Shown here: positions 37,655-49,500 of the stretch, one piece after another
Position numbering within the stretch: the first letter of the stretch is position 1
How the letters are laid out: each line of letters begins with the position of its first letter
NCBI GenBank assembly: GCA_033980235.1
Contig: CM067067.1
Span: 10,293,401 to 10,357,400, forward strand
Length of the DNA: 64,000 nucleotides
Source: Diadema setosum
Lineage: Eukaryota > Echinodermata > Echinoidea > Diadematoida > Diadematidae
Direction of reading: 5' to 3'
Made by a program: the position numbers and the translations under genes
Notes under the pieces: generated by a model
The model's database searches: none
Told to the model about the DNA's origin: nothing
Seen by the model: only the letters and a program-made list of their open reading frames with translations

Positions 37655-39382
37655 TTGTCTGTCACAATTCTTTATACAATTTTCCACAGATAATCCCCAA
37701 TTTATCTACGCTAAATGCCCTCTTATTTTTTGTGTGCATGAAAGCTCAAATCGGGCCACCATGATCTAAAAAAAAAAAGCACGATGGGAAAAAGAATATT
37801 TCTTCACATACTCGCATGGCCTTTCGTCTTGTTTTGTTCTGTTCTTTTCTTGCAGAATTTGTGAAAATGATTATCTCATTTCTTAGATCAGGAAAGACAG
37901 ACTTGATATATCTCTACTACACTCAAACATTCTCATTTGAAAGCAAATTTGGAGACGGCGCGTCAGAATTTTTCGAGATTACTTTCGTTAGTATTGGAAG
38001 AAATTTCATTCATTTCAGACATTCAATTGATCACAAAAGAGGAGAACTCAATTACTCGTCACACTCCTTTTCGATTTCTAGAAGTTCGTCCACATCAGGT
38101 AGCAAAGGATAGGAAGCGCATAAAAATGTTGAACAGAATCAGTAACTAGACTCTGAGTGCTACCTCTTTACAGCTATAATTCTTGTTCAGTTTCTCTGGT
38201 GCTTTTAAAAGTTTTATATCATCATTAGATTTCCTTTACCTTGCTAGATCTTTCTCTGAAAGCCCCTCCATTCTCCCCACCCCCTCTCTCAATTTCACTT
38301 CCATTTCTTTTTCCACCACAACTCTCGCCGTAAATTCAGTTATCAAACTGCATACTTTGTAAATAGCTACAATTTAGACGTACTGAATAATGTGTGAAGA
38401 ACGAACAGAATAATCGTTTCATGGAATGCGAATATGTTTGCATAATCCCGCAGTGATTCGAAATTGGTCCTGTGAGTAATTTTGACTTGCACTAAGTGAC
38501 ATATGAATTCATTCTTGTTATTGTTCTTTTGTCTATGTTGACATGTTTAACGATCAACCTTGAACGCAACACAAAGGTGAATTCTTCGATCTTGTCACCC
38601 CTAACACAGTCTTATCTCATTTTACTGCAAAAAGCTGTCACTGCACGCGAAACTAATCTTGTTTTCCACGACACACAAAGCAACCTTATCTCTATCAACA
38701 CGCAACTTGTCGTTTAATTTTGCAAATTTTAGTCACTCTTCTCCATTATTCCCTTTTACTAGTCCAAGATCTTCTCATTTCAACTGTGGCCAGTCTATAT
38801 ACAAATAGTCTTGGCATTTAATTACATGTAAGGCGTACAAACACTTACAACTTTAAATCAATTGAAAAAGTACTTGAGTGCTGAGAGTCGACATGAGGTA
38901 AAAATAGTGATCATTTCTTCTTTACTTTAAAACTAATCTATTACACTGTGACAACAAAAAGAGTGGGTTTACCCGCTAAAACGTTATTAAAAACTCCAGA
39001 CCAATTGTAATGAGTTTGTGAAATCTTCAGTTTCAATTTAATAGCAACACAGATCTCAAGATGTCTTCCACAGTGGTCGATATTGATGTGCTAATCACAA
39101 CCAGTTAGTAAAAAAAAAAATCAGTAAGAAGTCGAATAAGGAGCCTTTCCACAAGAGTTACGGCTCAGTATATAACGGGTGACAGCCGAAAAGTCATACA
39201 CGTATAAATGATACCTCTGATAGTTTTGATTGATTTCACACCGCTTTCAAAAATCGTTTCTTTCTCTTTAAACAAGCGGGATGTACTTTTCCCAATTGCA
39301 CGCTTATAGCAATGGACGATACTGCTATACACCACCCCCGTCTCAAACTCTGTTGCATATTGCTTGACGAACATCAGCTAAA

Positions 39383-39418
39383 TTTGATGATTTATTGAGA
39401 TTTGATGATTTATTGAGA
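39383..39418. repeat. 18-bp tandem duplication
   Basis: Two exact copies of TTTGATGATTTATTGAGA side by side. Confidence 0.95.
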
Positions 39419-40852
39419 TTTTTGCAGCAGTAATATCGCTATCCTAGCAGGGGAGAGTGACGAGCGAGGAAAACAACAACAACAACAAAAGTAATTTTAC
39501 GCATCGAGGGTTGATTAACTCAATCTGTGGCAATAAATATGCACGGATTCTCTTTTTTCTTTCAAATATACTCGTAATCTATCATTTCATTTGCTTCGCT
39601 GCAAGGCAGGAAAGATAAAAGCAGCAGTGCTATTGGATATATACCATCGAGAGACAGGTAAAGACCTCAAAAGGTGCACATCAGCTCGGCAAAATCGTTC
39701 CCAGACAATTCGCGATTGATATATTTCACTTTAGTGGAATACATTCGTTTAGAAATTGCGGTATTTTGAATTGCAGGTCAATCAACTTATCTGTGGTAAG
39801 ACAACAACAGGTACTTTGCACGTAAAAAAAAAGAAAAAAAAAGAGGCATACGCTTCCGGACGAAAAAACAAACAAACAACAGCACGTTTTATTCATCTAA
39901 ATGCACGTCAGCATTTTGCTATTCCAAATTACCAAACGACAACATACCGTCTCTATATTATGGAATGTAATCCCCTTACACCGGTGTTTATCATACTAAT
40001 ACGACAAAATGTTTTTTTTTTTTGCATAGCATATATATTATATGAAATGGATGCTTTAACCCCCGTAAGGGATGAGTAGAGGTTGATTAAATTGCAGGAT
40101 ATAGAGAAAGCTTCGGTGATATTTGTTTGTTAATCAATCAAATATGATACATACATCAATTTATGACATAAACAAGATTGCTCAGGCTCTGGATTCTAAC
40201 TGGAGGGCTGGACGGAAAGTTGTAGGCTCCTGAGAAGAGATATCGAAACATACAGCACAACAAAAACCAACAGCAATTCTCACGGGCGTCACGACGAGTG
40301 AAGGTTATTTTTGTCCACCGGGGAGAAATCTCTTCTTTCTTATTAATAAGATAATATCCTAACAAGGATTGCCTTGATAGAGATGAAATGTGAGTGAAAT
40401 CGCCGAAAGGCATGCATGATGCAAGAAGCGTTCGACAGCACTAACTGCAATCTCCCTAACGCAGTGAGAGACTGTTACCAGGGATGTTCAGAACCATTAC
40501 AATGAGCAAACTTAGTCATAGATCCACGTGACTTTTGTGCTATTGTTATCGCTATCGTCATGGCTAAAGCTTTCCTTTTTTTTCCTCATCCCATGCAGTT
40601 GTTTAGCTATAAATGGTGTCTGATCATAGTCAGTCTGCATGATTATAAAAATTTAAAATCCTTTTTTTTTTCAATTTGTGTCGATATGTTTACGAAACAT
40701 GCTTAATTCCACTTTCATTCTTGCTCCTCATCATCAGTAATAAAGATCATGGGTGCTCACTGCACTGCACAGTAGGCTGTGCATTCTTCAAGTTTAGTGG
40801 TAATGGGGAGAAATAACTATGATTGATGACTTCTTTTTATCTTTGTTTTGTG

Positions 40853-41297
40853 GGAATATAAATTATGTTGCAAGAGCAGTGTTTGGCATACTTCTTTTTT
40901 TTTTTTCTCGAGGAGGTTATGAAATTCCCAAGGCTTCGTCTTGGGACTAACAATGTAATCTCCCGCAGAGTATTGAAGTATTTCAAGCCCTTTGGATGCA
41001 GTATGCTGTATCTTCCCGCCCACGCCAGTAACAGACCCCATCAATAGCTTTATGTACATCCATTATCTATCTAGTGGTTGCTCTGTTAATGCATGAAACA
41101 CGAAACATGCTAGTATCATGTACTCGAGTCACAATACGTTTGATCCGTCTGTCGCGTTTCAGATTGTTCTGTTTTTATTTTGATAAATGACGCAAATAAG
41201 ATATTGTTCTATATTGAAGGAAGTAAAGACCCATTCATAGGTATACCTGTTCCTTTTCCTTGCACTCAGGAGACATTGACCAATATGAATCTGTACA

Positions 41298-41329
<32 letters not shown>

Positions 41330-41521
41330 CGTGTAAATGCAATGAAAATCTACATGCATTCTCAAATGTCCAGATTAATCAGTCATGCAGCAAGCAGTCA
41401 TGATGCTCATGTAATAATGTACCCAATTTAGCATTATAGAGTGTACTGTGATTTACTCGTAGAGGGCACAAGGCTTCGATGTGTTTTTATTATACACGCA
41501 CAACACATACACTCACGCACG
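40853..41521. repeat. Dispersed repeat, copy 1
   Basis: Collinear, same-strand similarity with 58034-59067. Shared words in order include TGTTTGGCATA, GAGGAGGTTATG, AAGGCTTCGTCTTGGG, GCTGTATCTTCCCG, CCACGCCAGTAACA, CTCGAGTCAC, ATGAATCT, TGAAAATCTA and TGTACTGTGAT. The CCCAAG/CTTGGG hairpin (40927-40945) keeps its pairing in copy 2 as a wobble. An (AT)14 tract at 41302-41329 interrupts it. No coding sequence. The type of element is unknown. Confidence 0.82.
41302..41329. repeat. AT microsatellite
   Basis: (TA)14 inside dispersed-repeat copy 1. Copy 2 has a T run at the matching position. Confidence 0.95.
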
Positions 41522-41528
41522 CTCAAAT

Positions 41529-41599
41529 ATGTGTGTGTGTGTGTGTGTGTGTGTGAGTGTGTGCGTCTCTCTCCGTTTCTCTCTCTCTCTCTCTCTCTG
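41529..41599. repeat. GT then CT microsatellites
   Basis: (GT)13 with a degenerate tail, then (CT)n at 41577-41599. They lie just outside the end of dispersed-repeat copy 1. Confidence 0.94.
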
Positions 41600-41856
41600 T
41601 TGTTTGAGTTGCACTATTTCCGTTGTACTATTTCAATTTCATTATTTACGATGAAAAATGAATTGTGTGTTTTAATCATTACCTTTGTTAAGTCAATTTC
41701 CAGAATGCCAAAATATTACACAGAAAAGGAATTATTATTATTTAGCGTTTACTGTGACCAATGATAAATTTTGTTAGCGTGTCAGAGTTATACCGATTGA
41801 ATTCCTGGTTTTGGATTTTGAATGGAAGTGATTAACGCTCTTGAAAAAGTGTATCC
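41600..41856. other. Unique DNA
   Basis: Nothing recognised. Confidence 0.6.
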
Positions 41857-41930
41857 GTGTGTGTGTGTGTGTGTGTCTGTGCGTTGTGTGTGTGTCTGTA
41901 TGTGAGTCTGTGTGTGTGTGTGTGTGTTCG
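41857..41930. repeat. Imperfect GT microsatellite
   Basis: Two GT blocks separated by CTGTGCG and CTGTATGTGAGTC. The facing open frames are translated repeat. Confidence 0.93.
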
Positions 41931-43257
41931 TGAACTTCATCTTTCTCAAATATCCGTCCCCTATATTTCATTCCCGCTCGCTGTTAACGTGGCTACAATG
42001 GCATGTTTTCAGAACGTCCTGTGCACTAACGCTTCCTCCTCGAGGCCTTGGCGGGAAATCACGAGTATCCACGTGACCTTTCACGTTATTTGCCCCCAAC
42101 ATGGAGTCTAACGATTGGCATGAGCGCTTTCATTCTTTCTTCCTTCCTTCTTTTCCCCCCTTCAAATCAGACCCGCTGGTCGGTCAATATTTTTCTTGCC
42201 CAATACTACACTTGTAGTCGCAGAGACACCGAACTTTCAGGGAGTTTTTTTCCTCTTGACTCTTTCGCTGCACTTGACATTTTTCAATCCGACGTAGGAA
42301 CACGAATTGACAGTTTGATTAGGAATATGTTGAGAACCATTTAACGTTGGGAAATGATGAATCGAGATCCTCATCAATAGCCATGAGAAAGAGAAGAGAA
42401 GGGGGGAGTACGTGAGAGAGATTGGGTATAGGAAGAGAGATTTCCCCGCCACTACATATGACTATATACACTCGAGCAAGTACATCAAAGGATACATTTT
42501 CATGAGAGCATAAGATAAAAGCAATCATTGATTACCTGACATATCACAATGCCATCTCCCTCCAGCATACATGTTTCAGAGTGCAGTGGACAGTCAGCCA
42601 AGAAATCATTGTAAGCCTACGATCGTCGTTACAAATACAAAGAAGAGATATGATATGGCAATTCAAAAAGTGGTTTTATCGTTTATAATGTTTGGATGGG
42701 TTGAATATTTCTCTTCTCTCAGCCAAGGAGGAGTTTAGTATAAAAAAAAATGAAAATCATGTCCATCATGGTCAATCATGTCATTTTATTTTTATTTAAA
42801 AATATCTTAGCATTCATTTCATGCAGGCCTATCTAATGTTCAGGAAAATTTGAATTGATGACTGTTATTTTCTGTCGGGTGACTGCTTGTCGCTTTTCGT
42901 ATGAGGATGGCATCAAGATTCCGATTAATTTGAAACTCATTGCGTCGAGCTCAAAGAGTTAAGTAAAAACAAAAACACGCACAAAAGCAACCTCAAAAAC
43001 ACTGCACAGATATCAAATATTGACCAGCTGAATAAAGCCAAATATTGTATTGCTGTTGAGCCCCATTCATCAAACTCGAGACTTCAGGAAGATGGCTGTT
43101 CGGGGCGCTTCGCGCACAAACACGTCAGTCTAAATTAGATATACCTGTCACGCTCGCCGCTAATGTTTACCGTCGTCGTTCATAATTTTGAACCCTGAAG
43201 ATGGACAAAAAATACCTATATATAAGAGAGGAACTAAAAGGCGGTGAGTGGTGGTAA
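41931..43257. other. Unique DNA, no gene supported
   Basis: Purine-rich at 42384-42445. Open frames in this stretch are short and overlapping. Confidence 0.5.
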
Positions 43258-43277
43258 GGGGTGGGGTAGGGTTGGGG
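43258..43277 (+). other. Canonical G-quadruplex motif
   Basis: GGGG-T-GGGG-TA-GGG-TT-GGGG: four G tracts with loops of 1-2 bases, the most stable class of quadruplex by rule. Confidence 0.85.
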
Positions 43278-45566
43278 AGATGATTGGGTACTCGTCGTGA
43301 CGAAACTAAGACCGATCTGTGTGAACAGCGATCGAAGAGAATCTGATGGTCATCGATCTTCCGCGATGACTGTGGTCGATTCCTTGCCTTATGGTGGCCC
43401 TACTTCTTTTGGTTATTGGCTGGAGTGTGTGACACCGGGACCTCGCTGTTGTCGATTGATTGGGATGGATGCGGGTATCCGAAGTGTAAACACAGCGCCC
43501 CTCAATCCGGATCGGACCGAGCACGCGTCGACAGAACGGTTACCAGTTAGACGGATACCCCGTCAGCGATTGTTTTTTCTTCATCCACTCCCCCCCCCCC
43601 CCCCCCAACTCCACGGTGTCGGTGGAATGCACTTTGTGCAATAATCTGCAAAGTTAATGTTTGGTATAGCACAGCCTATTCGACATTATCCTTGCCAGAT
43701 TGAATCATATTATCGACCATTTCCTCGCTGACACAAACTGCAAGGAAACAAGAACAACAAAAATACATCAGCACAATGCAAGCGGAGATGGCTTAGCGAC
43801 AACAACGCGTCTAACAAGATCGATACTGACTTAACGGGCAATAAAAATCCTAGGGAGCGCTTTCAATGTGCTCATTTCTTACTTTGTGACTATTAGGGTT
43901 TCTAAAGTCTCATTTTACAAATCGCATGTGCCCTGCGGCAAGTGACGTTAACAACTTTTATGGTGCCTATCGATTCAAGTTGACTGCCTGACAAACTGAC
44001 AATCAAATAACCATGAATCCACGACGATCATTCCTGACTAATAAATGTGAGTGTCCGTCATGTGCAAACTGGATGTTGCTAATCATTTTTCGTGAAGTAT
44101 GTTTGCATAAATTTTGGTGAACAATGAAGGCTTGCAGAAATGCTCTGCCACCTGCACAAACGACTGAAAAGAAACTGCACCCCACAGATTCCGATGCTAC
44201 CTCTGTCATATCTGTTGCCATCACAGGGTTACACTCCCACCCCCACCACACTATCTTATCGACTTCTTGTAACACTTATTAGGGAAAGGGAGGGGGAAGT
44301 GTAGGGGGCTGAGAGGCAGAGTAATAAGTAAGATAGCTGCATCTCTAGATATGTGAAGACATTACGAGCACTGACATCTTGCATGAACTCATTTATATTC
44401 TCACCTCAGGGGATTTCATTCTTGCCTGATAAGTGTTCGTATTTCATGGGAAGTTGGAGTAATCAATTACACACGCATGCTAAGGCCATGCTCGATGAAG
44501 GAGAGAGAGAAAAAAGCAAAATCAAGGCATCTATCACAGTATAAAGAGACTGAATTTCTGTTTCCTAGTCAGAATGAATCGCCATGTGCGCAGGAAAGGA
44601 ATTCTACATAATGTCGTGATAAAATGCAGTTATCAGTGACGCACGCGATTTAGAACGTAATTTCTTTGTCGCCATGTATGTGGGGTTTTTTTTTTTTATC
44701 AAGTAGATATGCGGCATAACACGTTTGTTGCAAGAACATCTCATATGTGAACATTATTTTTTTTTTCTGATATCACGACATGAAATATTTTTGTCGACAT
44801 AAACACCTATTCTTAGCTACAAGAAACATGATCTCGTGTGACCTTTACATTCAAGTCCAATTGCATTGCAAGACTTCATCATCAGACGCTTATAAACTTG
44901 TCAGAGGATGTGTGCTTGCTTCCAACAATCGATACATTAGACAAGTCACCGTCCCATCAAACAGATGGAGAACGCGACGAAGGAGGAAGAGGAGGAGGAT
45001 GTGGGGGAAGAGAAGGAGGATGAAGGGGTGGATAGGGGCGAGTTAGTGATGCTTTCCGGTATGTTACGAGATGACCCGTTGTCCGCCATGTCACGTGTCT
45101 GCACTATTAGGGGCAAAAAATATGAAATATAGACAACGTGTGACCCAGTTCCGGACGGATACATGCGGAATATGAGAGATGATGACAGAGTATAAGAAAG
45201 TGGTCGAGCTCGAAGCTCGGAGCCCACGTCGAATTTCGGAGCGACGCTCTGCGTCTCGTACCTCAACACGCTTATTTGGTATCCTCTGTATTTAGAGGTT
45301 ATTGCACCCAACTGCTACCTGCTCCCCCATCCCCCCCCCCCTCCGTCTTCTATGATTAATTTTCTCTGTGCGTCATGCGGTCGTTGTGTAGGTAAAAATC
45401 CGTTCTACTCTGTGACATCACATAGTCATTCCCCTTGAGTGATTGGTTTGTGCTGGTCTCATCAAAGTTTGCCTTTGCCTAATTTCGGAATTTCTGTTAT
45501 TTTCATTTCAGCGCAGAGGAGACCCTCTCAAAGTCTCATCATCATTCTGTTTCCATGTGTATCCAT
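43278..45566. other. Unique DNA, no gene supported
   Basis: The C run at about 43590-43605 ends a 115-codon open frame that has no domain. A polypurine patch lies at 44980-45035 and a C run at 45330-45341. Confidence 0.5.
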
Positions 45567-45642
45567 ATATCTGTGTTTGTCCGTATGTGTGTGTCTGTGT
45601 TTGTGTGTATGTATGTGTATCAATGTATGTGTGTGTGTTTGT
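45567..45642. repeat. Imperfect GT-rich tract
   Basis: GT repeats broken by TGTCC, TGTATG and TATCAATG. Three overlapping open frames arise from it. Confidence 0.85.
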
Positions 45643-47389
45643 ACATGGACTGTATTTTGATGGACCTTCTCCACCTTCTAAGAACCTTTCCTCTCATAAT
45701 GATTTTGCTCCCGATATTAACGACAAGATACACATTCATTTCATCACCATTTTTTTCTCTCAAAGTCGAGAAACAAGTGTTTGAAAACAGTCCTAGTCGT
45801 AAAATGAAGGTTTTGATGAGACCCCATTAATGCTATTAATCACACAAATACATATTCATGTATTATTTTGTGAGATTTTCCGCGGCGGGAACTTGAGATT
45901 ATGGAACAAGAGTAAAGATTACAATGGTCCGCAGTGATTCCTTTGTTTCAAAACGGATCACGTGATTGTGCTAGCCTTTACGAGAAGCGCCAAATTTGTA
46001 TCCATCAGCTCACACTTCAGCAGTAGAGGAAACACCGAATAAACATTGCAGACTGTAAGCCGAAGATAGAGACGAGGAGTTGCTGGTTGTTTACAAAACA
46101 AAAACCCAGTTAATTACGCCAGATGAGTGATGAACATCGAATAAAAAGGGATATAAAAAGGATACGGCACGAAAAGTGTTTAGTCTGCTATACCTTCTTC
46201 TCTATTCAATTAAAGAAAAAAAAAGGAACCCCTAAGAAAATCTGTTGCTGAGAACACAATTCCCTGCAGCAATCATTTTGAAAATAATTCTTCAGTGTGA
46301 AGGATCTGGGAACACACACACACACAAAAATATTTTACGAAAGATATGATTTACATGAAAAAAAAAAATGTACAGTTATACTTCTCCCCCTCCCCCTAAA
46401 AAAAAACAAACAACTGACATAACGATATCTTTGATTAGAAGTAGTCAATTTCAATGTCTCCAATCAATTAGCATTTCAACAAAAAATTGAGAAACAAAAT
46501 GCAAATTGGTAAACGCCCTCCACATCTACTTTTAGGAATACAGTTCTTGTGTGAGCCCCATTTACGTCAGAACCCAACGAATCTCAGCGCTGTATCTTCT
46601 GTTTAAAGTCTGACTCGAACCTCGCCGTAAAAATGGCAGTGCCGATTTCACCGTCGGTTTTAGGTTTGTCTAATGCTTGGCGCCGGAATAACAGCTAGCA
46701 CTAATCACGTGATCACTAGGAACTGGACGTTCCGAACGATTTTTCTCTCTCTCTCCACAAATCGGGCATATCAATTGTCGTCGGATTGGCGGCCCGACCT
46801 TAATCTATTACGAACTTTCATGAATCGTCGGTCTTATTTTGTTATGTTTTGTTTTTCGTTTCGTCGCTCTAGTTCATCTCATTGATGCTGTCTAACTTTC
46901 AAAGTCCCGCATTTTGGGGTCTTTTTTCATCTTCAAAGAACAGCGTTCGGTGACTCTTTATTCAAATTAAGCGATCCAATATACCACATGAAAATGCATA
47001 AAATGGTTGCCGTCATTGTCTTTACTTATTGTGTTGATACTTTGTTTCCAGCCGACTTTCGTCGAAAAAAAAAATGAATGGGGACATGTCACTGATTCTA
47101 ATGATAAAATGATCGAATCACCCCCCCCCCCTCAAAAAATCCCAAATTTTATTGCAGTCGAGTTGTCTGACCGCTTTATCATTACCTCAGTAAAAGAATT
47201 CGAATGCGCTCCTGCATTTGCAGATTGGCAATGGAGGACGAGCGGGTTCAGTGACCTGTTCAGAGGTGAATTGCTGGCCTGGACTTACAGTCTCCAAGTA
47301 TATCAAAGTGATTTCCGTAAGGCCGGAGACAATCGGAGATATTATAAATGTTTTGCCTGTACAATCTCGTAGGGAAGTTATTGTGTCTT

Positions 47390-47390
<1 letters not shown>
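45643..47390. other. Unique DNA, no gene supported
   Basis: A 121-codon open frame at 47007-47372 begins from TTG with a hydrophobic run that mimics a signal peptide, and crosses A and C homopolymers. No family is recognised, so I do not call it. Confidence 0.45.
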
Positions 47391-47424
<34 letters not shown>

Positions 47425-47425
47425 G
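47391..47425. repeat. GT microsatellite
   Basis: (GT)n, followed by GCGTGCGTGC and GCGCGCACGCGTG, a short Z-prone extension to 47457. Confidence 0.94.
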
Positions 47426-47527
47426 TGTGTGTGCGTGCGTGCTGGCGCGCACGCGTGTTTTAGGTGACGAAACCCAAAGCGATATCGTCGAAACTATCTA
47501 TTACCTAGCAGTGCTCTCTACTGTCAA

Positions 47528-47568
<41 letters not shown>

Positions 47569-47590
47569 GTGTTTGTGTGTTGTGTGTGAT
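47528..47590. repeat. GT microsatellite
   Basis: (GT)n with one GC and two TT interruptions. Confidence 0.95.
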
Positions 47591-49033
47591 TCCCTTTCTG
47601 AAGCCGCTTTACATAGTAAAAAAGCGACTGTATTATTAGAAAGATCAATGAGAGATCTTTAACTGAAAATCATTGTTCTCCTCCAGCTGTCTCAGAAATA
47701 GATGGGAAGATTAGTCATGGACTTATATAGTGTTCAACTGAAGCGATAAGTGGAAATCAGCTCCATCTGTCGAGACGACAGAATTTCACCTGTTACTGGA
47801 CGATGCCATTTCCTGGCGGAAGTGATTTCATTGTGAAAGAAGGCAGGAAGACTTATCTTCACAAACGGACCCACCTCCAGGGAACTAACAGTGGTTGTTA
47901 GACAGAATCATGGGTATGCCAAAACATGTACAGCGCAGTTATGTACTCATCCGTATGCAAATGATTACGTAGAACATCTGTTAATTTTGTTCTCTTTTCG
48001 GATTCTTTAAAGGCACCCCTCCCCCTTCCTTTACACCCTCTGGAGTGGAGGTCAATGGCACGGCGGGACTAGCGAAAGTCGCAGGAAAACTTGCAGGTGC
48101 TATGTGGGTGTTAGAGGGGGTACTGAATTATTTTCGTTCCACTGAAATCCCCTTCCATCACGCGACGTGTAGTGAAAATTCAATGCTAAGCCCTTTTCTC
48201 TACTTGTTTCATTCGGGGGGAAATGCACTTTTTTTGTTCATTTTGACAAATGAAACATCATGTCCTATTCTGCATGTGCTTCAGTTATATCGGAAATTGT
48301 ACCTTACAATCCGGGCATGTGAACACGGGCTAGTGAGTTCCAGAGTGACAAACAACAACGCTAAAAGACATTGTGTACAAGAAGTGAAGGAATTGCAATA
48401 AAAAAACACCCTTATGTTGTGAGATTAAGAGCTTTGGGAGCATCAGAGACTACAATTAGCCATGCCCAGAGTGCAGCAACTTTACCGTTCCTGCGACAAT
48501 GACAGAAAATCGATGGTTAATGTACGTCATTTCCAAATGCATTTTCTTGTCTCCTTTTCTGTGTGGTTGCCTAATAAGTTATCTGGAAGAACTAATACAT
48601 TGAAGCACGCGTCCTCGTGTCCTTCGTCGGGCTCAACTCACTTTTTTTTTTCTTTACCCCTGAGCACATCCAAAGGAGACTTAAGTAAACTTTCAGCATT
48701 TTCCGAAATAAATCGATAGTTCGATTGTGTTAGATGTGCACACTTAATGACAAAATAACAACCCACACTTACTCAAGAAGGAACGTACCATAAACAGATA
48801 AACTATGTGTGCGCATTTGAGCGAGGCGATGGTGCGAACAGTAGATGACATTAAGAATACCTGCGCGCTTACGTACACTCATAGATACTCCGGACGCGTC
48901 CGTTTTATGCAAGACGATAACCATCTTGTTTTCAGACATGATTGAAGACTCTCCATGCAGTTCACTGTTTGTCACGCACGTAACGTGTCACATGTCAAGT
49001 CACGTGTCATGTAATCGTCACAAACCACGTATA
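47591..49033. other. Unique DNA, no gene supported
   Basis: A 118-codon open frame (48045-48401) is unrecognised. No repeats are seen. Confidence 0.5.
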
Positions 49034-49168
49034 AGGGTAATTACCCCCGGAGGGCAATACTAGTTAGTGATAGGGTTCGAAGTTTGGGTTAGGGTTAGGA
49101 TTAGGTTCACGATTAGGGTTAGGGTCATGGGAAGGGTCCAGGGTAAATGCCCAGGGGATAATTGCCCT
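49034..49168. repeat. Inverted repeat enclosing telomere-like TTAGGG units
   Basis: AGGGTAATTACCCCCGG (49034-49050) is mirrored by CCAGGGGATAATTGCCCT (49151-49168). Between them 49086-49126 holds degenerate TTAGGG units (GGGTTAGGGTTAGG, then ATTAGGGTTAGGG). The structure suggests a small mobile element carrying telomere-like repeats, not a former chromosome end. Confidence 0.7.
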
Positions 49169-49280
49169 AGACCCGTCACAAATGGTTCACTATTTGTCAA
49201 GGTTACATGGTCTGTGCTGTTCACATTGAAACAGTTTAAAATGCTAAAGTACTCAGTATTAATTTCATGTGGGGGGGGGG
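49169..49280. other. Spacer with G12 run
   Basis: Ends in a 12-base G run (49271-49282) that abuts the SINE head. Confidence 0.6.
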
Positions 49281-49500
49281 GGCAGTGTGGTAAAGCGGAT
49301 AAGACACTTGACTTTCAAACGGAGTTCCCGAGTTCGAGTCCTACCAAAAGCTTCACGGCCTTGGATGAGATGTTTTAGCTACACGTAATTATATCCCTCT
49401 CGACCGAGTTAAATGGACACCTGATAATGTGAGGGCGATAATAATGGCAGGACCCTCTGGAAAAGCAGTGCCAACACTGGAGAGGCTACCTGGAAATATA
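49281..49500 (+). mobile_element. tRNA-derived SINE
   Basis: The head GGCAGTGTGGTAAAGCGGAT contains an A-box-like region. GAGTTCGAGTCC (49330-49341) is a good B box. Between them the sequence has the length of a tRNA anticodon arm. The body has GGCCTTGGATGAGATGTTTT, comparable to the post-tRNA segment of the SINE at 14128, and ends GGACCCTCTGG…CTACCTGGAAATATAAAA. It is not a functional tRNA: the acceptor stem does not pair. The right end is approximate. Confidence 0.78.

Larger units (their letters stand above)
37567..40852. other. AT-rich unique DNA, no gene supported
   Basis: Carries a T17-G12 junction (37626-37654), an 18-bp tandem duplication (39383-39418), A-rich patches at 39820-39845 and a few ~100-codon open frames (37816-38112, 39756-40079) without recognisable domains. 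Confidence 0.5.

Noticed and set aside
47007..47372. Open frame with a signal-peptide-like start
   Set aside because: Starts at TTG rather than ATG, passes through A9 and C13 homopolymers, and is followed at once by GT repeats.
49281..49355. Functional tRNA gene
   Set aside because: The A and B boxes are present but the acceptor ends do not pair and a SINE body follows. It is a retroposon head.
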